Assembly: GCA_003022485.1 (NCBI GenBank)
Contig: PXTS01000038.1
Location: 1 to 40,399 of the forward strand
Source of the DNA: Bacteroidetes bacterium QS_8_68_28
GTDB lineage: Bacteria > Bacteroidota > Rhodothermia > Rhodothermales > Salinibacteraceae
DNA: 40,399 nt
Reading direction: 5' to 3'
The notes under the pieces were generated by a model. The model was not told where the DNA came from. It ran no database searches and saw nothing but the letters and a program-made list of their open reading frames with translations. A program made the position numbers and the translations under genes. Positions 8,597-19,200 of the stretch are shown piece by piece; within the stretch, counting starts at the first letter, position 1, and each line of letters opens with the position of its first letter.

Positions 8597-9622
8597 ATGG
8601 CTACGAACGACGAAGACGCACTGCACATCGGCATGGACCTGGGCACCTCGCGCAGCGCCGTGGCCGCCTCCAACGGCCAGCGCAAGTGGGTCGAGAGCTA
8701 CGTCGGCTGGCCGCAGGACTTCGTGGCCGAAAAGATGCTCGGGGAGCGCGTGCTCTTCGGCTCCGAGGCGCTGGAGAACCGCATGTCCCTCGACATGGTG
8801 CGGCCTCTCGAACAGGGGGTCCTCCGTGACGGGACCGCGCGCGACGAGGAGGCCGTCCAGGAGCTCATCCACCACCTCGTCGAGCAGGTCGGCGGCTCCG
8901 GCAGCTCAGGCCAGCCGGTACACGCAGCCGTCGGCGTGCCTGCCGAGGCGCTGCGCGTCAACAAAATGGCCATCCGCGACGCCGTACGCGAGCACGCCGA
9001 CGCGCTGATGGTCGTCAGCGAGCCCTTTGCGGTGGCCTACGGGCTCGACGCTCTCAACCACGCGCTCGTCATCGACATCGGGGCGGGCACGATGGACTTC
9101 TGCGTGATGCGCGGCACAATGCCGGCCGAGGAAGACCAGCGCAGCCTCAACACTGCCGGCGACCAGATCGACCGCCGCCTGTTGGAGCTTTTGGAAGAGG
9201 AGTACCCAGAGGCCCGCTTCAGCGACACGGTCGTGCGCAAGTACAAAGAGCAGCACGGCTTCGTGCAAAAGAACGGACGCATGAGTGTGAAGGTGGAGGT
9301 GCCCGTCGGGGGCAAAGTCACGAGCCTCAACATCACCGACGCGGTGCGCCAGGCGTGCGACACGATCCTCGCCCCGCTGGTGGAGACGGCCGTAGACCTG
9401 ATCGCCCGCTACGAGCCGGAGTTTCAAGAAAAGGTGCGCCAGAACATCTACCTCGCCGGCGGAGGGAGCCTGCTCGACGGTCTCGCCGACGCGGTCGAGG
9501 GCGAGCTCAGTGCGTACGGCCCCTGCCGGGTACGGACCGTCGACGACCCGCTCTACGCTGGCGCCAATGGCGCGCTCGCCCTCGCGCAGGACATGCCGGA
9601 GGAGTACTGGGAAGACATGTAG
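8597..9622 (+). CDS. MamK-like bacterial actin (MreB/FtsA/MamK superfamily)
   Basis: A 341-aa actin-like ATPase expected to polymerise into cytoplasmic filaments. Phosphate-1 motif IGMDLGTSRS at residues 11-20, phosphate-2 motif VIDIGAGTMD at 158-167, adenosine motif IYLAGGGSLL at 284-293. The overall pattern resembles MamK, the magnetosome-positioning actin, more than MreB. Shared traits are the early YVGWPQDFVAEKMLGERVL segment, the RPLEQGVL block, VVSEPFAVAYGLDALN, and the C-terminal MPEEYW close to MamK's LPPQYW. From memory of MamK this similarity is strong, but it was not tested by alignment. No other magnetosome gene (mamA, mamB, mamE and so on) is in this window. Its neighbour upstream is a septal amidase. 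The cargo or partner is unknown. Confidence 0.85.
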   Translation: MATNDEDALHIGMDLGTSRSAVAASNGQRKWVESYVGWPQDFVAEKMLGERVLFGSEALENRMSLDMVRPLEQGVLRDGTARDEEAVQELIHHLVEQVGGSGSSGQPVHAAVGVPAEALRVNKMAIRDAVREHADALMVVSEPFAVAYGLDALNHALVIDIGAGTMDFCVMRGTMPAEEDQRSLNTAGDQIDRRLLELLEEEYPEARFSDTVVRKYKEQHGFVQKNGRMSVKVEVPVGGKVTSLNITDAVRQACDTILAPLVETAVDLIARYEPEFQEKVRQNIYLAGGGSLLDGLADAVEGELSAYGPCRVRTVDDPLYAGANGALALAQDMPEEYWEDM

Positions 9623-11696
<2,074 letters not shown>

Positions 11697-11872
11697 GCGG
11701 CGGCTTTACCCATTGCTTGCCGTGCGCGCGACTGCGCGGCGCTCTCCTTTCGACGTTGGATGATTACAAACCATCCTGACCGCCACGCCTCTGGCACCGA
11801 AACAAATCACCTGGCGCCGCTGAACCGCCTGCCCATTGTCCGCACGACCTACACTCCTCGTCCCTCCGTCTC

Positions 11873-12718
11873 GTGTCCGCCGCCTTTCTCGACCGTCTCG
11901 ACGCCATTCAGCAAAAGAAGCAGTCGCGCCTGTGCGTGGGGTTGGACCCCGACCCGGCGCGCTTCCCGTCTGCCCTGTTGGGGGACCACTCGCGGGCCGC
12001 CTCGGCGATGCGCTTCAATGCCGCGATCATCGAAGCGACCGCCCCCTTCGCCTGCGCCTACAAGCTGAACCTGGCCTTCTACGAAAACTTCGCCCGCGAG
12101 GGGCCGCGCGTGATCGACGAGACGCTGGGCCGCATTCCCCCAGGCACCCTCGTCATTGCCGACGGGAAGCGCGCAGACATCGGCAACTCCTCGCGCTTCT
12201 ATGCGGCAGCGACGTTCAAGCGTCACGCCTTCGACGCCTGCACGATCAGCCCGTACATGGGGGCCGATGCGGTGCAGTCGTTCCTCGACTATCCGGGCAA
12301 AGCCGTTTTCGTTTTGACGCGCACGACCAACCCCAGCGCCGATGCCTTCCAGAAGCTCACGCTCGCCGGCGGGGAGCCGCTCTACAAACGCGTGGCCCGC
12401 GAGGCGGCCCGCTGGGGAGCCGAAGCCGAGGGCGCGGCGGGCCTCGTCGCCGGCGCGACGGACCCGGAGGCGCTCGCACAGCTGCGCGAGGCGTGCCCGG
12501 GGCTGCCGTTTCTGGTGCCGGGCGTCGGCGCGCAGGGCGGCCGTGCCGAGGAGGTGGTCGAAGCAGCGGGCAGCGGGCCGGTGCTCGTCAACAGCAGCCG
12601 CTCGATCCTCTACGCTTACGACCGGGAGTACAGCAACGGCTTCGCCGAGGCGGCCCGCGAGGCGGCCCGCGACTTGCAAGGCCGACTCTGGCCGGAAGGA
12701 GAAAGGGAGAAAGGGTAA
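11873..12718 (+). CDS. pyrF: Orotidine 5'-phosphate decarboxylase (type 2)
   Basis: A 281-aa enzyme that decarboxylates OMP to UMP, the last step of de novo UMP synthesis. The GTG start at 11873 gives MSAAFLDRLDAIQQKKQSRL, matching the type-2 family opening (RLCVGLDPDP next). The catalytic D-x-K-x-x-D is visible as Asp97-Lys99-Asp102 in VIADGKRADIG. Other landmarks are KLNLAFYE, TISPYMGADAV, LTRTTNPSA, VAGATDPEALAQLRE, FLVPGVGAQGG and LVNSSRSILYA. It lies 176 bases after pyrG on the same strand; together with thyA and pyrG it makes a loose pyrimidine neighbourhood. The tail (GRLWPEGEREKG) is ordinary. Confidence 0.95.
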   Translation: MSAAFLDRLDAIQQKKQSRLCVGLDPDPARFPSALLGDHSRAASAMRFNAAIIEATAPFACAYKLNLAFYENFAREGPRVIDETLGRIPPGTLVIADGKRADIGNSSRFYAAATFKRHAFDACTISPYMGADAVQSFLDYPGKAVFVLTRTTNPSADAFQKLTLAGGEPLYKRVAREAARWGAEAEGAAGLVAGATDPEALAQLREACPGLPFLVPGVGAQGGRAEEVVEAAGSGPVLVNSSRSILYAYDREYSNGFAEAAREAARDLQGRLWPEGEREKG

Positions 12719-12861
12719 GAGCCCTATCCCGAAACCCTCTGCGTGCTGTGAGCGAGGAAAGGCGCCCGTCGAAATGTGAAATCGGCCTTTTGGGCGTTAC
12801 GCATGGGGCCGCCGTCGTGTCGTAGACGGGGCGCTTGGTTTGCCCGTGTCTCCGCCTGCCT

Positions 12862-14229
12862 ATGTCTGCCGAGAAACGGCCCGTGCCCGAGGCACTTCTG
12901 CATGACCTGTGGCGCCGCCAGCACTTCGACACCGGGGCGCTACGCACCCCCGGCGACCGCCCCGTCACCGTGCGCGCCCCCGGCTGCCCCAACACCGACG
13001 CCGGTCCCGACTTTTGCCAGGCCCACGTGCGCGTCGGCGGGCAGGCGTGGCGCGGAGACGTGGAGATCCATCGCGCCTCCAGCGGGTGGTTTGACCACGA
13101 CCACCACCGCGACGCGCGCTACAACGCCGTGGCTCTCCACGTTACCCTCTACGCCGACGGCTGGACCGGCGGCCTCGTGCGCGAGGATGGCAGCCCGCTG
13201 CCTGAGCTGGTGCTGGCCCCGCACCTGACGGACCCGCTGCGCGAATTGCTGCACGAGTTCCGCACGCGCCCGAACGACGACCGGGCGCTTCTTTGCGCGC
13301 CGCGCTGGGCGGAGGTGCCGGAGGCCCTGCGCGCCGACTGGGTCGAGAAGATGGCCGAGGAGCGCCTGGAGGCGAAAAAACAGCGCCTCGTGGACCGCTA
13401 CTTCGCTGCGCCGGACGTGGAGGCACTACTCCAGGAGCGTCTGTTTGCCGGCCTCGGCTACGCCAAAAACGACGACGCGATGGGCGACCTGGCGCGCCGC
13501 GTCCCGCAGGCGCTCGCGCGCCGGCTCGCCGCGACGGACCGGCGCGACCTCGAAGCACTGCTCCTGGGGCTGGCCGGCCTCATTCCCGACCCCTCGGACC
13601 TGCCCGAGGCCGACCGCGCCACCGCCGACTACGCCAGCAGTCTCGCCGAACGCTTCGAGCGCCTGCGAAACGAGCACGCCGCGCTGGCCGCCCCGATGGA
13701 GCCGGCGCGCTGGCAGTTCTTCCGCCTGCGCCCGGCCAACTTCCCGCCGCTCCGCATCGCGCAGGCGGCGGCCCTGCTCGCGCCCGGCGGCGTCCTTCAC
13801 CAGGACCCGCTGGGGCAGCTGCTCGACGCCGTCCACTCCGAGAAGCCGGCTCGCGCGCTGCGGGCGCTGCTCGAGGCGACCGCGCCGACGAACTTCTGGA
13901 AGACGCACTTTCGGCTGGAAAAGGCTACGAAAGAGCGCGACCCATCCGTTGGGCGGCGGAGGCGGGACACGCTGATCACCAATGCAGTCGTGCCGGTGCT
14001 TCTGCTCTGCGCCGAGCAGCGCGGCGACGACCGGCTTGCCGCTGCCGTGCGGGCGCTCTTGCGCGACCTGCCGGGCGGGAGCGACCGCGTCACGCGCCGC
14101 TTTCGAGCCCTCGGCATGCGCCCCGAGAACGCCCTGGAGGCGCAGGGCCAGCACCAGCTCTACCGCACGCGCTGCCGCGAGGCGCGCTGCCTGGAGTGCC
14201 GCATCGGGCAGCATGTGCTTGAGAGTTGA
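12862..14229 (+). CDS. DUF2851 family protein
   Basis: A 455-aa soluble protein of the DUF2851 family, which is typical of Bacteroidota and relatives and has no assigned function. The defining N-terminal block is clear: N-x-DAGPDF at about residues 44-51, GDVEIH at 65-70, SSGWFDHDHH, then YNAVALHVTLY near 87-97. These resemble metal- or nuclease-like motifs (D, E and H clusters), but no activity is established. The rest is helical and Arg/Leu/Ala-rich, with RLRPANFPPLRIAQ as a conserved segment. The C-terminus carries closely spaced cysteines (CREARCLEC) before IGQHVLES. The ATG at 12862 matches the family start. It is followed by the ABM-domain gene after 76 bases. Confidence 0.88.
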   Translation: MSAEKRPVPEALLHDLWRRQHFDTGALRTPGDRPVTVRAPGCPNTDAGPDFCQAHVRVGGQAWRGDVEIHRASSGWFDHDHHRDARYNAVALHVTLYADGWTGGLVREDGSPLPELVLAPHLTDPLRELLHEFRTRPNDDRALLCAPRWAEVPEALRADWVEKMAEERLEAKKQRLVDRYFAAPDVEALLQERLFAGLGYAKNDDAMGDLARRVPQALARRLAATDRRDLEALLLGLAGLIPDPSDLPEADRATADYASSLAERFERLRNEHAALAAPMEPARWQFFRLRPANFPPLRIAQAAALLAPGGVLHQDPLGQLLDAVHSEKPARALRALLEATAPTNFWKTHFRLEKATKERDPSVGRRRRDTLITNAVVPVLLLCAEQRGDDRLAAAVRALLRDLPGGSDRVTRRFRALGMRPENALEAQGQHQLYRTRCREARCLECRIGQHVLES

Positions 14230-14305
14230 AGCGTTTGAGTGTTGGTGGGTTTGGGGATTATGGTGTTGTGAGTTTGCCTACGTCCGCACCAGAACACTAC
14301 CCCCC

Positions 14306-14629
14306 GTGAGCGCCGAAACGCCGCAATTCCTCATCCGCCTCGTGCACATGACAGTTCGCCCCGACGAGCGGGATGCGTTTCTGGAGCACTTCGACGACGC
14401 CGCGCCGCGCATTCGCGCCTTCGAGGGGTGCCGGCGTCTCGAGCTGTGGCAGGGCGAGCGCTTCCCGAACGTCTGCACCGCCTTCAGCCTGTGGACGGGC
14501 GAGGAGGCGCTGGAGCACTACCGGCGGAGCGCCCTCTTCCGCGAGACGTGGGCGAAGGTGAAACCGCTTTTCGCCGCCGCGCCCGTCGCCCGCAGCCACC
14601 GCGTGCTGCGCGAGGCACAGGCCGATTAG
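14306..14629 (+). CDS. Antibiotic biosynthesis monooxygenase (ABM) domain protein
   Basis: A 107-aa single-domain dimeric alpha+beta-barrel protein of the ABM/quinol monooxygenase superfamily. The pattern is FLIRLVHMTVRPDERDAF, then FEGCRRLELWQGER, then AFSLWTGEEALEHYRRSALF and a TWAKVKPLF ending, the usual order of strands and helices. These proteins act as small monooxygenases or simply as ligand-binding domains; the substrate here is unknown. The GTG at 14306 is chosen because the first beta-strand (QFLIRLVHMTV) would be cut by the later ATG. It converges with the lipoprotein gene, only 12 bases apart, so the two transcripts probably overlap at their ends. Confidence 0.82.
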   Translation: MSAETPQFLIRLVHMTVRPDERDAFLEHFDDAAPRIRAFEGCRRLELWQGERFPNVCTAFSLWTGEEALEHYRRSALFRETWAKVKPLFAAAPVARSHRVLREAQAD

Positions 14630-14641
14630 CGCAGGGGGGGC

Positions 14642-15385
14642 TTACTGCGACACGCGGCCGGCGGTGTCGGCCGGCGAGGGCACCGTTCCAGAAGACAGGC
14701 CGCCCGTCTCTTCGCGGCCCTGCGCAGGCGGGGCGAAGCGGTCCGCCTGCGACCGGCGCTGCCGGCGCTCGGCCAGCGCCTGGCGCATCGTCAGGTCGTC
14801 GCCGCTGCTCTGGAGGCGCTCGTAGAAGATCGGCGCGACGTAGTAGCGGCCCTCGGTGTAGGCTTCGTCGCGGGCACGCGAAAGCGTATCGGGGAGGGCG
14901 CGGCGCTCCAGGCGGGCCGTGACGCCGGGGTAGCGCACGGCCTTGCGCAGCGAGCGGTAGCGGTTGCGCGTGGTCTGGTGCTCAGAGAGAAAAGATCCGA
15001 AAACGCGCTCCATCCGGCGGTAGTCCGGGAGGTCGTCCTCGAACTGCGCCAGCACCTCGCGGTTGTTTTCCAAGACGCGCTGGTGCTCCTCGACAGCGCG
15101 GGTGTACTCCTCGGCTACGAGGCGGAGCGTAGAATCGCCCTCGGCGGCCTGGCGCAGGAGGTCGCGCGCAGACCGAGCTCGCTGGAGGTCGCTGGCGAAG
15201 AGCTGGACGGACTGCTTCATCTCGGGCAGCATCTTCTCGGTCGCGTCGTATTTGCCGTACGTGCCGGCCCGGCATCCAGCCGCCAGCAGCAGCACCAGGC
15301 CCGCCAGGAGGAGAGCGGCCCGGCGCGAGGCGAAACCGTTTTCGAGGCCGCCGGGCGGCGGCGCGACCGCGCGGGGGGGCTTCAT
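14642..15385 (-). CDS. Hypothetical lipoprotein with coiled-coil
   Basis: A 247-aa protein of unknown family. The signal sequence ends in LLLAAGC, so Cys38 should be lipidated. The mature part begins RAGTYGKYDATEKMLPEM and is mostly charged helix with heptad-like leucines (LQRARSARDLLRQAA, EEHQRVLENNREVLAQFEDDL), suggesting a coiled coil in the periplasm. The last 40 residues are Gln/Arg/Pro-rich and low complexity. The ATG at 15385 is preferred because it puts the basic residues and hydrophobic stretch in signal-peptide order. It stands alone on the minus strand between plus-strand genes. No function can be assigned. Confidence 0.7.
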   Translation of the reverse strand: MKPPRAVAPPPGGLENGFASRRAALLLAGLVLLLAAGCRAGTYGKYDATEKMLPEMKQSVQLFASDLQRARSARDLLRQAAEGDSTLRLVAEEYTRAVEEHQRVLENNREVLAQFEDDLPDYRRMERVFGSFLSEHQTTRNRYRSLRKAVRYPGVTARLERRALPDTLSRARDEAYTEGRYYVAPIFYERLQSSGDDLTMRQALAERRQRRSQADRFAPPAQGREETGGLSSGTVPSPADTAGRVSQ

Positions 15386-15704
15386 GGCAATTCGCTTTTC
15401 CAGAAAAAGGCCGAGGCACCGATACGGGGAACGATGCAGGATAGAGACACTCGTAGAATACGGCGGGCTTCCCCAATCTGCACGGTTCACCAGGCGCCGG
15501 AGGTTGTTTTCGGAGCTTTTTCAACCGTTCAGCACTCAATTCGAGCCGGCCGGCGGTTTTGCGTTTGCGCCGAAGCCGTTTCCTCCTACATCATTACGCG
15601 AGGCCGCTTGGCGCTTTTTTCGGTGTGCCCTGCCGGGGGCGCTGGCGGCGAAGTCCTTGCCCGCGTCGCCGCTCGGTTTTCACCTTTCTCTCTTGCACGG
15701 GACC
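15386..15704. other. Divergent spacer between lipoprotein and small membrane protein
   Basis: This 319-base spacer holds the start regions of two diverging genes. It is somewhat AT-richer than its surroundings, with several T-runs (for example around 15501-15520 and 15615-15622). I see no clean -35/-10 pair, repeat or RNA gene. Open frames crossing it have no recognisable protein character. Confidence 0.4.
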
Positions 15705-16007
15705 ATGATCAAAAAGTACCTTACGCACCTCGTCTTCGGGGTGGCCATTTTGCTTTCGCTCGTCAGCCTCGGGCTGGTGTTCGTGCTGGTCGAGCCGTAT
15801 GTCTGGGTCGGGATCGTAGTGCTGGGCGTCTCGGTCGTGTTCAACCTGTGGAGCGTGCGTCGCAGCGAGAACAGCGGGTTCGTCCAGTCGCGCGAGTTCC
15901 GGCGCGCCCACGAACCGGCGCGGCGCTTCAACATGCTTCAAGTGTTTGTCATGTTTGCCTTCGTGATGGTGCAGTGCGGCGTGGGGGCCTACGCGATCAT
16001 TACGTGA
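15705..16007 (+). CDS. Small membrane protein of unknown function
   Basis: A 100-aa protein starting MIKKYLTHLVFGVAILLSLV. There are two adjacent N-terminal hydrophobic helices (about residues 10-30 and 33-49), a basic hydrophilic loop (VRRSENSGFVQSREFRRAHEPARR), and a third helix near the C-terminus (MLQVFVMFAFVMVQCGVGAYAII). It is predicted to sit in the inner membrane. I do not recognise a family. The ATG at 15705 places the positive residues before the first helix. It precedes the giant DUF4175-like gene by 268 bases on the same strand; a functional link is possible but unproven. Confidence 0.65.
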   Translation: MIKKYLTHLVFGVAILLSLVSLGLVFVLVEPYVWVGIVVLGVSVVFNLWSVRRSENSGFVQSREFRRAHEPARRFNMLQVFVMFAFVMVQCGVGAYAIIT

Positions 16008-16275
16008 GCAGGCTGGCGGATCGTGGATGGCAGCTGGGGGACTGACCGAGTACATGATGCTCCTACAGGTACAGCGAGGGCCCTCCCGGAAAGAAAACCA
16101 TTCCCCTCCACGATCCAGCGAGCAAGCGCGATCGAACCATCCAGCCGCCCTGCCCGCTACCGAAACACCGCTCCCGGCGGCGCGGTATCGGGACTTCCCC
16201 GCTTTCATCGGTCCTTGACCGGAGGAGTATTCCGGCGGGCCGCCGTGCCTTTTTGGTCTGTCTCACGCTCCCGCC

Positions 16276-19200
16276 ATGAGCGAAGAAACGACCCGCCTCG
16301 TCGGACGCCTGCGCCGACGCCTGCGCCGCACCGTGCGTCGTCTCACGCTGGGGGAGCTGGCCTTCGGACTGGTGGTGACGCTCGGCGCGCTGGCGGCGCT
16401 CTGGCTCGTGTCGGCGGCGGTCGAGGCGGGCCTGTGGATGGGCCCCGGACTGCGCGCGGCGGTGATCGGCACGGTCGGCGTAGCGGCGCTGGTGCTGGGG
16501 GGCTTCTTCGTGGCGCGCCCCCTGGGGCGGCTGCTGGGCCTGCTCGAACGTCCCTCCGACCAGGAAGCTGCCCGCCGCGTCGGCGCGCGCTTTCCCGAGA
16601 TCTCTGACCGCTTCGTGAACCTGCTCCAGCTGGCCGCCGGGGCGCGCTCCGGCGAAAGGAGCGCCCGCCCGCTGGCCGACCGCGCGGTGGCCCGCCTGGG
16701 GCGCGAGGTCGAAAGCGTCGAATTCGAAGAGGTCGAGGACTTCTCTCGCGCGCGCCGCGCCTCGCGCTGGGCCGCCATCCCGGTTGCCGGGCTGCTGGTG
16801 TTTCTGCTGGCCGCCCCGAGCACCTTTTTCGGGGCCTCCGGTCGCCTCCTCGCCCCGACCGACCACTTCCAGCGCCCTGCGCCCTTCCGCCTCGCGCTCA
16901 CTTCGGGCGAGACGGATCTGCTCAAGGGCGACTCGCTGATGGTGACGGTCCGCGCCCGCCCAGCAGATTCGTTTGAAGCGCCGGGGCTTCCCGGCAGCGT
17001 CACCCTCCAGGTGCAGGCCCGGGGCGAAGACGGCTTCGAGGAGCACACCCGCGACCTTACGCTCTCGCCTGCCGACAGCAGCCGGACGCGCTTCCACCAC
17101 GTCTTCACGGGCGTGCGGCAGCACTTTCGCTACCGCGCCGTAGCCGAAGCGAACGGGCGCTCCGTCCGCACCGGCTGGCGCGAGGCGACGGTGCGCGAGC
17201 GGCCCCGCGTCGCACAGCTTCAGGTCACGCTTGATCCGCCCGCGTACAGCGGCCTGCCGGAGCGCTCCCTCGCCGCCGGCACGGGCGACGTGACGGCGCT
17301 CCCCGGCACCGAGGTCGCCGTCGAGGCGTCGCTGGCGGGGCCGCCTACCCGGCAGGCGCTCCTGCGCTTCGCAGATGGCGACGTGGACACGCTCGCCGTC
17401 TCGGATAGCGCGGCGACCGGGTCTTTCTCCCTCGAAGACGACGGCTCCTACCGCGTGGCACTCCAGGGCGAGAACGGCGCGCCCAACGACGAGCCCATCC
17501 GCCACCGCCTCCAGACGACCTCCGACGCCGCCCCCACCGTCAGCTTCACCGCTCCCGCGCCGGAGGCGGAGCTGACTGACGCGCTCCGCCCGCAGCTTCA
17601 GTGGCAGATGAGCGACGACTTCGGGTTCGCGCAGCAGAAGCTCTACTACCGCCTTGCCGAGCGCCGCCGGGGCGAGCCGATGAAAGAGTTCGCGTCCGTC
17701 GAGGTGCCCACCGGGCGTCCGGGGCTGCTCGACCAGCAAGTGACCTACGACTGGCTCCTGAAGCAGACGACGGGCCTGACCCTCAAGCCCGGCGACGTGC
17801 TCGAATACTACGTGCGCGTCTGGGACAACAACCGCGTGGCCGGCTACCAGTCAGCGCGCACCCGGGCGCAACGCCTGCGCCTGCCTTCGGCGACCGAGAA
17901 GTACCAGCAGCTCGAAAACATTCAGCAAGGGGCCGAGGAGCAGATGCAGCGCCTTCGGGAGCAGAGCGAAGAGACGCGCCGCCAGTTCGAGAGCCTGCGC
18001 GAAGAAGTGCGGCGCACGCGCGAGGGCGGTTGGGGAGCGCAGCGCCAGGTCGAAGAGCTCCAGAAGCGCCGGCAGCAGATGCAGCAGCAGGCGAAGCAGC
18101 TCCAGCGCCAGATCGAGAAGGCCGCGCGCCAGATGCAGCAGGGCGAGCTGACGAGCCCCGAGACGCAGCGTCAGTACGAGCAGCTCCAGCAGGTGGCGAA
18201 GCAAATTCAATCCCCGAAGCTCAAGAAGGCCCTCCAGAAGCTGCAAAAGGCCATGCAGGAGATGGACATGGAGAAGATGCAGCAGGCCATGGAGAATGTC
18301 GAGCTCAACGAAAAGCAATACCGCGAGCGTTTGAAGCGCACCCGCGAGCTCTTCGAGAAGATCAAGGCGCAGCAGGAGATGGAGGAAATCGCCAAGCGCG
18401 CCGGCGAACTGGCCGAGGAAGAGCGCCGCCTGTCGGAGGAAACGCAGGAGTTGGAAAAAGAGAGCGCAGGGGAGCGAAAGAAAGAGGAAAGGGCAGAAGA
18501 GAAGCGGGGAAAGGGAGAGAATGAGGAGTCATCTGGGGATCGGTCGTCTGCTAAGTCGTCTGCTAAGAAGCAGGAGAGAGAGCGTTCGGAAGGGCCGAGG
18601 GGAAAGGAGGGCGAAGGGCAGAAGCAGCGCGGCCAGCAGGAGCGCGGCCAGCAGGAGCGCGGCCAGCAGCCATCCGACCAGAAGAAAGCCGGTCAGAAGA
18701 AGCGCGGGAAAAGCGCCGAGAAGCGCGAAGGGTTGGCGCGCCAGCAGGAGCGGGCGCGCGAGAAGATGAAGAAGCTCCGCAAAAAGATGCAGAAGCTCTC
18801 GAAAGACATGAAGGAGATGCGCGGCGCGCCGAAGCAGCAAATGCAAAAGATGCGGAAGAACAGCAAGCAGATGCCCCAGGAGATGAAAAAGAACAGCCGG
18901 CAGCTCCGAAAGGGGCAGCTCAACAAGGCGCGCCAGGGCCAGGAGCAGATGCAGCGCCGCCTGAAGCAGATGCAGCAGTCGATGAGCAAGATGAAGAAGG
19001 GCATGCAGCGCAAGCGCAAGCGCATCAACATGGCGGGACTGCGCCAGGCATTGGCGCGCACGCTGCGCCTTTCGAAAGACCAAGAGGCCCTCCGCGCGCG
19101 GAGCGGCGGCCTCTCGGCCGGCAGCCCGGCGCTGCGGGAGGTGACGCGCCGGCAAAGCGAGCTGGCCGACGGGCTGCGCGCCACCCGCGACTCGCTGACC

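Noticed and set aside
16018-16116. 9-bp inverted repeat GGATCGTGG / CCACGATCC
   Set aside because: The arms are 81 bases apart with no other support; likely chance.
16233-16254. CGGCG/CGCCG hairpin with five T residues just before the giant gene's ATG
   Set aside because: The stem is only 5 bp with a 3-base loop and could arise by chance in such GC-rich sequence; not listed as an attenuator.
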